Positions 16,964 to 26,399 of a stretch of DNA of 40,561 nucleotides are shown here, one piece after another. This DNA comes from Candidatus Competibacteraceae bacterium (GTDB lineage Bacteria > Pseudomonadota > Gammaproteobacteria > Competibacterales > JAHEDQ01): positions 1-40,561 of the forward strand of contig JAHEDQ010000012.1 of NCBI GenBank assembly GCA_024641125.1, written 5' to 3'. The number at the start of each line of letters is the position of its first letter. The first letter of the stretch is position 1. The translations under genes were made by a program, and so were the position numbers. The notes under the pieces were generated by a model. It was not told the origin of the DNA and searched no databases. It saw only the letters and a list, made by a program, of their open reading frames with translations.

Positions 16964-17147
16964 AAGGATTCGGGGTGCTGGCGTGCCGCTGTAAATGCGT
17001 GAGCCGGTCGAGCAGAGCCGTGGTCATCTCGGCATCGCCAAACATGCACGGCATTACTGAGAATGAGAGACTTGTCGTAATAATCACGCTGATGTGTTCG
17101 TACAACTTGGAAAGCAGCTGGAAGCGCATCGCCCCACCGGTGGCGCT
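16950..17147 (-). pseudogene. istB: Remnant of IS21-family istB (transposition ATPase) C-terminus
   Basis: On the minus strand, one frame reads FQLLSKLYEHISVIITTSLS followed by MFGDAEMTTALLDRLTH. This matches the C-terminal IstB signature (LISRLYERTSLIVTTNL... VFGDAKMTTALLDRLTHH). Just after DRLTH the similarity appears to move to another frame (ESFYRMSEE, compare ESYRFK), so a frameshift is likely. Only about 60 residues remain, with no Walker motifs and no istA. It touches the end of the RCK gene on the other strand. Recognition is from memory of the family signature and should be confirmed by search. Confidence 0.7.
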
Positions 17148-18188
17148 GGCGCAGGAAGCGCTGCGCATCCAGCCAAAAGTTTTGCTGTAGCCGCAACCGA
17201 GCACCGTCCAGTCATATTCGTCGCGATTGTTCTGATAACGATAGCCCACGTCTGATGGATTATGGACGCCACCAGGCGGGACTGGTCCGCAACAATGCGG
17301 CCTAGTTGGCCATCGGCGTGCTCTGCTCCGGGCATTAGGCGGTGCTGGGACTACGGATAGGGCAGACCGAGGGGCCAAATTCCGGCTGCGGGTTATCGGC
17401 GAACACAAGGCCAGCCTTCATGCTGCCCCAGCGTTGCACTATTGCAACGGAGATGCTGGGAGAGTGTGTTCCGGAGGTCCCGGCAGGTGCGTGGTAGTGT
17501 GTTTATCGACGCATTGTTGCCGAGCCGGGTTAGCATCAAACGCCATGCGCCTGCTCGCGGCCTTCGACACAGGAACAAGCTCTCTTCCTGTACGGATCTA
17601 CGCACGGTACCAAGGGAGTCTCTGATGTATTCCGGGCGAAGCATATTGGAGGCTGAAATGCGCAGATTCAAGGCGCAGATCGCGGGTAAAAGTTGTTCTA
17701 CTGCCAAGATCTGCAACGATGAAGCTGTGCATTTGAGTCCCAAGGTGCATGTTCATGATTAGATCAGAGGCTCCCAAGGGGGCGTTATTAGGGGTATTGG
17801 CGTACCGCTGGTCCGCATCGATTAATTTGTCTGGGGCGAAACTGGGTGCCCAGGTAAACGAAACCCTGGGCGTTACCAGACTCGAAAATCAAATCGCGTC
17901 TGGCCAAGCTCAGAGGCCAACTGGGCCAATGGACAGCGAAAGCTTGCACAGAAGTTCGCACGGTTCTCCCAGCATAGCCAAGGCAGCTTTTGCTTCGGAC
18001 CAAACACCGAGAATGGACCCGGGGCGATTCAGTTCGGCTCCCTGCATCGGATGTTTCAATCGGCTACTACGCGCCAGTCGAGCACCAACGACTGAATACG
18101 TTGGGTCGGAACAACGGCTCTGAGGGTTGCCTGCCGCACCGATGCATAGACTGCGATTTGCTCCCCGTCTCCCAAACCTTGGGTCAGC
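16964..18188. other. Non-coding 1.2-kb region with transposon debris and a dispersed repeat
   Basis: No intact gene is supported. The left end carries the istB remnant, and 17657-17775 holds one copy of a repeat also found at 34137-34254. Open frames of 60-125 codons on both strands (for example 17442-17762 and 17749-18123, plus) have no recognisable domain, and some simply translate the repeat. The region is probably decayed mobile DNA. Confidence 0.5.
17657..17775 (+). repeat. Dispersed intergenic repeat, copy A
   Basis: About 119 bases that align with 34137-34254 at roughly 85% identity by eye, in the same orientation. Shared blocks include ATGCGCAGATTCAAGGCGCA, GAAGCTGTGCATTT and GATCAGAG. 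Both copies lie in gene-free DNA. Its origin is unknown; it may be a non-autonomous element or an extended intergenic repeat family. Confidence 0.75.
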
Positions 18189-21100
18189 TCAGCGCTGAAT
18201 CTTCCAAGCGGTATCGGGTCTGGGCGGTAGGGGTCGATTGGTGGGCACGGAACCTTGCATTTCCCAAATCGCATTGCCTCCGGTGGCGGAGTGACGCCAG
18301 ACAATGTCGGTTGTGCCGTCCCCGTTGAAATCACCGGTGTCGCCGAGTTGCCACGCTATGGGCAATGTCGCCACCGGCCGACCTGTCGGCACGAACTCGG
18401 TCAGCTCCCAAATGACATTGCGGCCATTGACCCGATTGCGCCAAAAAAGATCGGACGTGCCGTCGCCGTTGAAATCACCCATGCCCGCTGCCTGCCAGTT
18501 GAGGTTCAACGCCGGAAAGGCCTCACCCTTGGGCACGAGGTTCGTCATCTGCCAGATGGCGTTGGCCCCACTGATCCGGTTGCGCCAAAAGATGTCGTCG
18601 GTGCCGTCGCCGTTGAAATCGCCTATGCCCGCGACCTGCCAGTTGGTGTTCAACGGAACAAGGCCTGCGCCCTTGGGCACGAGGTTCGTCATCTGCCAGA
18701 TGTAGTTGGCCCCATTGATCCGGTTGCGCCACAGGATATCGTCGGTGCCGTCGCCGTCGAAATCGCCAATCCCCGCGACCTGCCAGTTGGTGACCAACGG
18801 ACCAAGGCCTGCTCCCTTGGGCACGAGGTTCGTCATCTTCCAGATGTGGTTGGCCCCATTGACCCGGTTCCGCCAGAGAATATCCGAGGTGCCATCACCA
18901 TCGAAATCGCCGGTGCCCGAGATCTGCCAGTTGGTGTTCAACGGAACAAGGCCTGCACCCTTGGGCACGAAGTTCGTCATTTTCCAGATCTGGTTGGTGC
19001 CATTGATCTGGTTGCGCCAGAAGATGTCGGTGGTGCCGTCACCGTCCAGGTCCGGCTTGTCCGTCGTCTCGGCGGCGGAGATGGAATCCAGCAGCACCGG
19101 TATGGTTTGCGTTTCACCCGGGGGAACCTCCACCTGAAGGCGCTTGGTCTCATAGCCCGGGGCGGCGAACTCAACTGACGCAGTTCCCGACGGGCTGGTG
19201 CTTATGCACTCGCCGTTGGAACAAAGCGCCACGCCTGCCAACGTTTGTTGTGGCGACTGCACGGACATCGTGGCAGCGGACAACTTCGCCTGGTTCAGGT
19301 TGGAAAGCACAAGCCCCTGGATAACGCCCGCCAAGTTATTGGGATCGTCGGTGTTGAATCGACGCGTATCGCTGAAGCTCCGCGCCCCGAACGCGTCCAC
19401 CGCCTCCACCCGCCAGTAGTAGGTGTCGGGGCTCGACAAGCCGGCGTGCGTGTCGATTGCGGCGAAGGGGACCGTCAGTCCATCCTGGCGGTGCACTTCT
19501 TGCTGCAGACCGAAGTCGGCTCCGATTACCAGGTTGTAGGTCACCGGGTTTCCGTCTGGATCGGTGGCCTCACGCCAAACGAACAGTCCAACGGTTCGAG
19601 TGGTGGCGCCGTCATCGGGCGACACCAGATCAATACGACCCGGCAACTGATTCCCCGGCTGATTCTTGTAGACCACCGAACGCAGCGGCCGCGACAGTTC
19701 ATCGCCCAGATCCCGTGCATAGTAGGCGATCTCGTAGCGTCCCGGCTCAGAGAAACGGTAGGTTTTCTCAAACTTCCTGGGATCCGTCGGGTTGTTGTTG
19801 CTGAACAGCGTTTGAACTTGCTTTTCGTTGGCGAGTTGAACCGTGCTGTCGACGTCGGATTTCAACTCCTCGGACAATGTCCTGACCTCGGCCCACACGG
19901 CGACGGTCCGTTGTGCGTCGTTGACCGTCGCCCGCAGAATCGCGTCACTTTCGTCGGCGCTGAGATACAGCGGCTTGGTCACTTCGGTTATGGCGGCCCG
20001 TACCACCGGCGCATTGGTGACGACCGGCGGGCGCACCCCCAGAAAAAGCGTTTCCGCGCGGATGCCGTCAGCGCCTGGTGTCAGAACGTTGCTGCCGCGG
20101 CCGTCACCGTTGTCGTCCAACAGAGGGTGCTGGACGGCGCCATCGGCGAACCGGCCCGAGCTGTTGACATTGGTACCGCCACGACGGGTGAAAATCTCAG
20201 TCTGAGCGGTGGCGGTCACAAAGGCTGAACGAAGCGGTTCACCGCGACCCAGTTCGCGAAACAGCCCTTCCAGAAAGAACTCGCCGACGCGAACATTGTC
20301 GTCCTCCAGCGGCCCCTTGTAGGAGACTTCTTCCGCAGCCGCGCTGGTCAGGACGATACGCCCCGGAGCGGACAGCCGCGGAATAAAGCTGCCGGAATAA
20401 CAGGCGCCCAGAATGACGACCCGGGGTTTGTCCTTGGCTGCCTGCCCAAGCTTGGATTCAAGCGTATCCAGCCAGCGGTCCAGCTCGGTGGCGTTGATGG
20501 TGGCCGCGCCCAGATGGAACGTCGCTTCCCGGGAACCGTGATTGACCAACACGAGGTACACCGGCGCCGGGACATCGTTCACCTTCTCCGCAGCCCAGGT
20601 CTCGATGGCGGCACGGACTGCGGGCTTGCTCGGATCCTCGATTTGGATCCGTTTACCATTGACCCGGATATTGGCCCGGTCCCCTCCATCCTCATAGCGG
20701 AAATAGCGAATGTCACGGGGACGGAACCCCCTGTCGATCAGCGATTTGTAGATCCTGTCCGTGGTCTTGGAGTGGGAACGGCGATCATTCCGGTCGCTGC
20801 CGAGTTTGCCCTGTACCAGCACTGCATAGCCGGCGGACTGACCGACGAAAACGCTGTGCGAGGCAGACTCCGACGCCTCCAGCAGATCGGTGCGGATGAA
20901 ACGCACCTTGAGGGTATATTCCCCTTCCCGGTTGAAACCGCCGACCCGGTCGAACTTGAACTGGCCGGCAGCGCTGCTCGTCCGGGTCTGTTGTTGGGAC
21001 GTCGCGCCGGTGGGGTCGGAAATCTCCAGCCAGACTAAGAGATCGGACAGGTCCTGGCCGATCTCCGGCAGGCGCGTCAGCTTGCCCGCGATCTCCAGTC

Positions 21101-23027
21101 TGTTCCCCGGCAGCAGCGCACGTTGGGACAGTTCCAGCTTGATGCTGGTCGCGGCTCGCCCGCCCTGAATTTGCCGCTTGCTCTCGACGTTGCCGGCGCC
21201 ATCGCTGGACCAGAATGACAGGTTGGTCCGTTCATCGACGGGAATGGGTCTCTGATAGCGTTCCTCGCCGACACCCTGATCAAAGAACAGGTCCTCACAG
21301 CCCGACCCCGGACCGTCGTCGCAACTGAGTTCCACCGTGACGCTGCCGCGATTCGACGTCTTGAGCGTCGCCACGGTGGTCGGAGGCGTCAGGTCGACCC
21401 GGACCGGGAACGTTCCCGGGTTCGACCAGCGGTTCCCGATCAGCTCCTGTACCGACAGCAAATGCCCCCCCTCGGGCAGTGGCTTCGGTGGCACATACGA
21501 GGTGGACGGGGTCGCCGGCTGCCGGGTCAGATCCTCACCATTCAGGGCGTATCGGAACACACCGTCGCCGACATTCGATGCCGAGGTCCACTCGGGCTGT
21601 GCGGCATTGCTAAACAAAGGTGCGCCCACGCGCGGCGCTTCCGTGGTGTCCATGCTGGTGTGGCGCGCATCGTGATACAGCATCGGCCAGGGCGGGGTTG
21701 GCTCCGACGGCGTAAGCGACCTGGGGGGCCTGCCGGCAAACGCGTAAAGCCGGTGCCCTCCGCCGTTGAGGGCGGCAAGGACATAGACGCGGCCCTCCAC
21801 CCCGATCATGGGGGAGCCGAACAGATTGACGCCGTCGTCCGCGGGCGGCGTGAAGCTGTCCCCCACATAGTAATCGCGGTCCTTGGTGAGGGCGTACAAG
21901 GAATCGCCAGACGGCGCGTAAAGAATGCCACCCGCCCGATTTTGATCCTTGAATGCATTGATATCCAAACCACCGTTAGGCAGGGTCCGCCCCTGGGGAA
22001 CAGGCTTGTTTGGGTGCAGTGCAATTGCCGGGGCGGTGTTCAGCCGGAAATCGCTCAGGACGAACTCCCGCGTACCAATCAGGGTGATCACCCGCGGCTG
22101 TGACACCGCGCCCGTGTCGGCATCGATCTCCGCCAGATCGGCGACGGGAAAGCCCGTCAAATCGGCGGTGCCTTGTCCAATGTTGATGGTCCATGGTTCG
22201 GCATCAAAGTCGTTAGGGAACCGGAGCTCATCGTGCAAACCCACCACCGGCGCACTCGACCGGAAATTCTGGTTTTCGATGCGCTCATCCGATTTCCACT
22301 TCAACTGCCCATCCGGCCCGACCGCTTGCAAAAACTCAGTGGGCAACAGAACGGTACCGTCAGCAGCCGTAGCCAGCTCCTTCATCGGTAGCAACGGAGG
22401 GGTGACGTAGCGCCATTTCTCGATGCCGTTTGGCGTGACCGCAAAAAGCGTCCCGAATTCATCCACCACATAGATGCTGCGATCCGGCCCAACGATGGGT
22501 GACTGGATTACCTGGCCATCGGTTTCAAAACGCCAACGCTCGTTTCCCGCGGGATCGATGGCCACAAGCCCCTCGGCATAGAAGCCGACATAGAGGGTGC
22601 CGTCAGCGCCGACCGCCGGACCGAGGCCTCCTGTGTCGGTGGTCCAAGCCAAACTGCCGTCTGACCGAATCGCGTACAGGTTACCCACTGTAGTGAAGTA
22701 CACAGTACCGTCCGGACCGACACTGGGTGATGTGATCCGCCCCTGCGGGACCGGGTACGCCCACTTCGGTTTACCGTCTGGCCCGATCGCCTGCAGGGTA
22801 ACCAGATCCGAGGTGGCGGCGCTGTACATTACATAGACGGTGCCGTCCGGTGCGACGGCGGGTGGCGTTTCGTGATTTGACGAGCCCGGGATATCGAATG
22901 TCCAGAGCACGTCCAAAGCCCCAAGCACCGGATTGCCCTGAGCTACACCCAGTGCAGGCCATAGGACGAACTGAGAGATCAGCAACCATGAACTGAGGGC
23001 CTTGCAGACCGCGCGGCGAGTTCCCAT
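18189..23027 (-). CDS. Large exported PQQ-propeller / C13 protease / FG-GAP repeat protein
   Basis: A 1612-residue protein with a signal peptide (WLLISQFVLWPALGVAQG). Residues about 35-450 are a PQQ/pyrrolo-quinoline-type beta-propeller with recurring AxDGTxY blades. Residues ~470-730 look like beta-sandwich linkers. A C13/legumain-like caspase-fold protease follows (about 735-960): catalytic His830 in LVNHGS and Cys876 in GACYSGSF, each preceded by a hydrophobic strand as in the clan CD signature. Further Fn3-like beta domains lead to six tandem 48-residue FG-GAP/VCBS repeats (1326-1612) starting DxDGDGTxDI, which may bind Ca2+. A ribosome site AAGGGAA lies just before the ATG. It is probably secreted or surface-attached; no sorting signal is seen and its substrate is unknown. 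It is monocistronic as far as can be seen. Confidence 0.88.
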   Translation of the reverse strand: MGTRRAVCKALSSWLLISQFVLWPALGVAQGNPVLGALDVLWTFDIPGSSNHETPPAVAPDGTVYVMYSAATSDLVTLQAIGPDGKPKWAYPVPQGRITSPSVGPDGTVYFTTVGNLYAIRSDGSLAWTTDTGGLGPAVGADGTLYVGFYAEGLVAIDPAGNERWRFETDGQVIQSPIVGPDRSIYVVDEFGTLFAVTPNGIEKWRYVTPPLLPMKELATAADGTVLLPTEFLQAVGPDGQLKWKSDERIENQNFRSSAPVVGLHDELRFPNDFDAEPWTINIGQGTADLTGFPVADLAEIDADTGAVSQPRVITLIGTREFVLSDFRLNTAPAIALHPNKPVPQGRTLPNGGLDINAFKDQNRAGGILYAPSGDSLYALTKDRDYYVGDSFTPPADDGVNLFGSPMIGVEGRVYVLAALNGGGHRLYAFAGRPPRSLTPSEPTPPWPMLYHDARHTSMDTTEAPRVGAPLFSNAAQPEWTSASNVGDGVFRYALNGEDLTRQPATPSTSYVPPKPLPEGGHLLSVQELIGNRWSNPGTFPVRVDLTPPTTVATLKTSNRGSVTVELSCDDGPGSGCEDLFFDQGVGEERYQRPIPVDERTNLSFWSSDGAGNVESKRQIQGGRAATSIKLELSQRALLPGNRLEIAGKLTRLPEIGQDLSDLLVWLEISDPTGATSQQQTRTSSAAGQFKFDRVGGFNREGEYTLKVRFIRTDLLEASESASHSVFVGQSAGYAVLVQGKLGSDRNDRRSHSKTTDRIYKSLIDRGFRPRDIRYFRYEDGGDRANIRVNGKRIQIEDPSKPAVRAAIETWAAEKVNDVPAPVYLVLVNHGSREATFHLGAATINATELDRWLDTLESKLGQAAKDKPRVVILGACYSGSFIPRLSAPGRIVLTSAAAEEVSYKGPLEDDNVRVGEFFLEGLFRELGRGEPLRSAFVTATAQTEIFTRRGGTNVNSSGRFADGAVQHPLLDDNGDGRGSNVLTPGADGIRAETLFLGVRPPVVTNAPVVRAAITEVTKPLYLSADESDAILRATVNDAQRTVAVWAEVRTLSEELKSDVDSTVQLANEKQVQTLFSNNNPTDPRKFEKTYRFSEPGRYEIAYYARDLGDELSRPLRSVVYKNQPGNQLPGRIDLVSPDDGATTRTVGLFVWREATDPDGNPVTYNLVIGADFGLQQEVHRQDGLTVPFAAIDTHAGLSSPDTYYWRVEAVDAFGARSFSDTRRFNTDDPNNLAGVIQGLVLSNLNQAKLSAATMSVQSPQQTLAGVALCSNGECISTSPSGTASVEFAAPGYETKRLQVEVPPGETQTIPVLLDSISAAETTDKPDLDGDGTTDIFWRNQINGTNQIWKMTNFVPKGAGLVPLNTNWQISGTGDFDGDGTSDILWRNRVNGANHIWKMTNLVPKGAGLGPLVTNWQVAGIGDFDGDGTDDILWRNRINGANYIWQMTNLVPKGAGLVPLNTNWQVAGIGDFNGDGTDDIFWRNRISGANAIWQMTNLVPKGEAFPALNLNWQAAGMGDFNGDGTSDLFWRNRVNGRNVIWELTEFVPTGRPVATLPIAWQLGDTGDFNGDGTTDIVWRHSATGGNAIWEMQGSVPTNRPLPPRPDTAWKIQR
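18192..19052 (-). repeat. Six tandem 144-bp repeats encoding FG-GAP/VCBS units
   Basis: Six in-frame 48-codon units, each beginning D(L/F)(D/N)GDGT and containing WRN...G.N.IW..T..VP.G. The last is one codon shorter and diverges most. Units 2-4 are closest to each other at DNA level, suggesting recent duplication. The acidic DxDxDG loops resemble calcium sites of integrin-type propellers. Confidence 0.9.
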
Positions 23028-23321
23028 ATATTCCCTTGATTATCGACCCACGCGTAGAGAAGGTATCCGGCGCCTTCGCGATCCAGTCGCACAAGCCAGG
23101 ATTGGTTTGCGACCGTCCTTCCCAGGCTAGACGGCTTGTAACAAGTCGTCTAGCACCAATACTCACTAAACACGGAACTCCGAACACGGATCGAACGCAA
23201 CGGTGGGAGCGCTTCGGACGCCTTCGGACGCAGTGTGCCCGATAGACAGCGAAACCACGCACTCTTACGATCCAACTATCCGTCTTGCCGGACCACACTC
23301 GGAATTGATGCTTCCGCCAGC
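23028..23321. promoter_or_regulatory. Intergenic region with strong palindrome upstream of the C13 gene
   Basis: A 29-base inverted repeat lies at 23126-23154. Arms of 14 bases, GCTAGACGGCTTGT and its near-complement, differ at one position around a single central A. It is about 100 bases upstream of the C13 gene start and 170 bases past the P450 stop, so it could be an operator for the former or a terminator for the latter. No T-run follows. A tandem 10-mer CTTCGGACGC occurs twice at 23212-23231. Confidence 0.5.
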
Positions 23322-24551
23322 TCAGTCCCAGGTGATTTCGTAACGCTCCGGAAACGTCGCCTCGCTGTACTCCATGGCACCCAGCGAGCGGGCATTCGGA
23401 CGTTTGACCACCTGCCGGACGATCTCCGGAACCATGACCTCGCCTATGTAGCGCCCGAGACACTCATGCAGACCGAAGCCGAAGTGGAACATCTTATCCT
23501 TCGGGCGATCGGCGTCGAAGTCGAGCGGAGCGGCGTGAGCGGCCGAATCGAACATTGCCGACAACACCAGGGGCAGCACGACAGTGCCTGCGCGGATGGT
23601 CGTTTCGCGGCCGGTACCCCGGCCAATGGTGTAGTCCTCGGCGCAGCGCCGGAAAAAATAGGGCGATATGGGGTCAAAACGCAGTGCTTCGAAAACGTAT
23701 CCGTCGAAGCGCGTCGGCTCATCGACCACCGCGCGGGCCCGCGCCAGCTCGTCCGGTCGACGGAGCAGGCCCTGCAGCGCCTGGGCTGCTGCCTGTGAGG
23801 TGGTCTCAACCGACCCGATCAGCAATCCACCGATGTTGCGCACCAGCCGGTCCATGGGAAAGCCGACGCCCTCGGCAAAGACGGTGCGCAGAAGTCGAGT
23901 CACGATATCGTCACGGTCGGTTCCCGCGCGGATTTCGCCTATACGCCGCGGCACGAGTTCAGCCAGATACCCACGCAGTTCAGTGTTGACCTCCCGGGTC
24001 GTTGTATGAATGTCGGCTGCGTTCTCGTTGCCATCGAATGGCTGGTTGTGGAACGTGTCCCACTGATTCCAGTACGACCACCGGGCAAGCTGTTCGGGCT
24101 CGACGCCGTCAAAACCCATGTACTCCTGGACCAAGGCAATGGGCACCGCGCGCGTGAGCCCGTTGACGGCGTCGATTCTCCGTCCCGGGGCCGCGTCCAG
24201 GATCGCCGCAGCGGTCTGACCAACAAAATCACGAATACGCGGGAGGTCATCCCGGTTGAGCATCGCCTGCATGATGGCCTTCTCACGAAAATGCACAGCC
24301 GTGTCGTCCTGGGCCATCAGATATGAACCCATCTTGTCTTGGTAGAGCTGCACGGTGAAAACGCGTGGTTGGAGCAAAACCTCCACGACATCACTGTAAA
24401 GTGCGAGCAGCGTACACTCCGGTGTCGCCAAGACCGGCCGGTCGGCTCGAAGCTGGTCGAAGAACTCGTCCGGAGAACTCTTCATCCAGTTGCGCACGAG
24501 GCCAAATTTGACGTCCGTTGGTGTCCGGTCGTACTGACTAAGAAAATTCAT
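23322..24551 (-). CDS. Cytochrome P450
   Basis: A soluble bacterial class I type P450 of 409 residues. The haem-ligand motif FHFGFGLHECLGRYIG carries the cysteine thiolate. The ExxR of the K helix is EALR, and the I-helix segment GGLLIGSVETTSQ fits the oxygen-activation motif with Glu-Thr. I use ATG 24551 because a GGGG-containing ribosome site precedes it and TTG 24572 adds only 7 residues. No ferredoxin or ferredoxin reductase gene is adjacent. The dihaem cytochrome gene lies 120 bases upstream on the same strand, so the two may be cotranscribed. P450s of this size hydroxylate small hydrophobic molecules; the substrate is unknown. Confidence 0.92.
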   Translation of the reverse strand: MNFLSQYDRTPTDVKFGLVRNWMKSSPDEFFDQLRADRPVLATPECTLLALYSDVVEVLLQPRVFTVQLYQDKMGSYLMAQDDTAVHFREKAIMQAMLNRDDLPRIRDFVGQTAAAILDAAPGRRIDAVNGLTRAVPIALVQEYMGFDGVEPEQLARWSYWNQWDTFHNQPFDGNENAADIHTTTREVNTELRGYLAELVPRRIGEIRAGTDRDDIVTRLLRTVFAEGVGFPMDRLVRNIGGLLIGSVETTSQAAAQALQGLLRRPDELARARAVVDEPTRFDGYVFEALRFDPISPYFFRRCAEDYTIGRGTGRETTIRAGTVVLPLVLSAMFDSAAHAAPLDFDADRPKDKMFHFGFGLHECLGRYIGEVMVPEIVRQVVKRPNARSLGAMEYSEATFPERYEITWD

Positions 24552-24671
24552 CCTAAGCCCCTTCGATTCCAAAATCGGCGTTCAACGACATGTCGGAGTT
24601 CCAGTGCTTGCAATCGAAAGTGGAACAACCCCTACGGCGGATCGCTGTGCCCCATATTCTCGCCAGGCGAT

Positions 24672-26399
24672 TCAGAATCGCGCGGGATTCTTTAGAAATT
24701 CGATCACAGCAAAACGTTCCTCGGGCGTAAACGGCCGCTTGGGGTACGCGTGGCCAGCGTTCCTGTTACCGGGAAGCGTGGCATCGAAGCGAAACCGATC
24801 GGCCGCCTCCGACGAGTCATAGCCGAGCCGATCGACGTCGAGATCGCGACCGCCGACCCAAAACTCCGTCGAGCGCTCCTCCGGTGGCGAAAGCAGTTCA
24901 AAGATATTCGGAACCGAGCCATTGTGAAGGAACGGACCGGTGGCCCAGATGCCGAGCAATGGCCCAGCCTTGAGCGTATCGAACGATGGCGGGCTGTATG
25001 AACGCAATGGCTCGTCCGGGTCCGCCGGATCAGTCTTCGCGTAGAAACGATAGTCACTGTAGGCAAGGCGCTCCTGCTGTGAAAGGTCAGCATCGTCCAT
25101 AGCGCGTCGGAGAGCCGCGCCCACCGTTTTGGTGAAGAATTCGGCACCGAGTACAGTGTCTCGACCGTCAAACAGCGGTTCCGCGAGGGCTCCGGTCTGC
25201 ACGAAGCGACTGATCAGCCCCTGAACATAGAGCGGGTCTGTGCCGACCCGCTGATATGGGATACGCGTGATGCGGATGAACTGTTTGCCGGCAATGTTTT
25301 CTTCCTTTGGCGTCATCTCGAATGGCGGCATGTTGTGGCAACCGCGGCAGTTTGATTCAAATAGCCCCTGCCCCGTGCGCCACTTGGTTTCGTCGATCGA
25401 GCCGAACAGTTCCTCACGCCAGATGGGCGGTTCGAGATCATCTATCCACAGTTCCAACTCGTGCAGGTTTTTCAGCCGGATTGATGAAGTGAAATGGGGC
25501 GTGGTTTGGTCAAGACCAAAGTTTGCCTCGCCAAACACGCCAAGCACCTGCCCCGAATTGCGCGACATCGGATTGGACGCGATCGGATTCCACTGCACCC
25601 AGTCCAACTTTGGCGTGAGCCAAAGAAACGGGTAGCTGGTCGGTGCAGCAGGCGGATGCAAGTTTTCGGGCTGCCCAAGGTCGAACACGGTCAGCGAGTT
25701 TACGATCTGGGTGAGCGCATCCACCCGTCCGGGGCCGGCGTGCAACGGTGGCGTGCGCATCCACGCCCGGCCGCCAAATCTCACGGCAAACGCCAGATAG
25801 GTTTGTGCCAATGACTGCATGGTGGCAGGGCTCGCTTGGTCGCCCAGCACGCGGCCCGCAAATCGAGCAAACTTCTCGGCGTTCACCGCCGGATGACTGA
25901 CGGTCACAGCCCTCGACAGGGCAGTGAGAAAGCCGCCGAAATCGCTTAAGCTTGGGCCACCGTCGATGCGCACCGTTTTCCCACCGGCACGGACGGTTCC
26001 GGTATGGCAAGCCGCGCAGGTCATGCCCATCCAGTTGCCTCCGCCTGGGGCGAGGTCCGGTTCGCGGGTGAAACCGATGGGCAAGCCACCTGGGTTGAGG
26101 CGGCCCGAATCGTCGGGGTGGTAGGTCCAACCAAACCTCGCCAGGTTCTCGCGGGAGGCGAACAGGTCCTCGGAGTCCGGCTGCTCCAGGGCCAGGAACC
26201 AATCGTAGGGGAACAAGTGCGAACCCTGCGGCGTGAAATAGAACAGTTCTCGGAGTTCCGGTGACCACCCCTGGTCGAGGTAGATCACAGACTCAGTGGT
26301 GTCCGCGTATGCGCCTGGAGCGCTCGCGAGGGCAAACGCGATGGAGAAGGCGGCAGTCATGGCGCGTCTGGCGGGGCCGCATGCGGTTATGAAACCCAT
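24672..26399 (-). CDS. Exported dihaem cytochrome c of the MauG/RoxA-like peroxidase superfamily
   Basis: A 575-residue exported protein with a signal peptide (AFSIAFALASAPGAYA-D) and two haem c motifs, CAACH in NWMGMTCAACHTG and CRGCH in FESNCRGCHNMP. The wide spacing and the length of 550-600 residues resemble RoxA/RoxB rubber oxygenases and related dihaem cytochrome c peroxidases. The segments SHLFPYDWFLALEQ and NWMGMTCAACHTG are those I associate with this RoxA-like group. The true activity (dioxygenase, peroxidase or electron carrier) cannot be told. ATG 26399 has an AGGGAG ribosome site; ATG 26429 is an alternative. A weak -10-like TATACT on the minus strand lies at 26438-26443. Confidence 0.82.
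   Translation of the reverse strand: MGFITACGPARRAMTAAFSIAFALASAPGAYADTTESVIYLDQGWSPELRELFYFTPQGSHLFPYDWFLALEQPDSEDLFASRENLARFGWTYHPDDSGRLNPGGLPIGFTREPDLAPGGGNWMGMTCAACHTGTVRAGGKTVRIDGGPSLSDFGGFLTALSRAVTVSHPAVNAEKFARFAGRVLGDQASPATMQSLAQTYLAFAVRFGGRAWMRTPPLHAGPGRVDALTQIVNSLTVFDLGQPENLHPPAAPTSYPFLWLTPKLDWVQWNPIASNPMSRNSGQVLGVFGEANFGLDQTTPHFTSSIRLKNLHELELWIDDLEPPIWREELFGSIDETKWRTGQGLFESNCRGCHNMPPFEMTPKEENIAGKQFIRITRIPYQRVGTDPLYVQGLISRFVQTGALAEPLFDGRDTVLGAEFFTKTVGAALRRAMDDADLSQQERLAYSDYRFYAKTDPADPDEPLRSYSPPSFDTLKAGPLLGIWATGPFLHNGSVPNIFELLSPPEERSTEFWVGGRDLDVDRLGYDSSEAADRFRFDATLPGNRNAGHAYPKRPFTPEERFAVIEFLKNPARF

Noticed and set aside
17442-17762. A plus-strand open frame ending in KICNDEAVHLSPKVHVHD, similar to one ending near 34255
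   Set aside because: The similarity comes only from the dispersed repeat being translated in both places; the rest of the two frames is unrelated.
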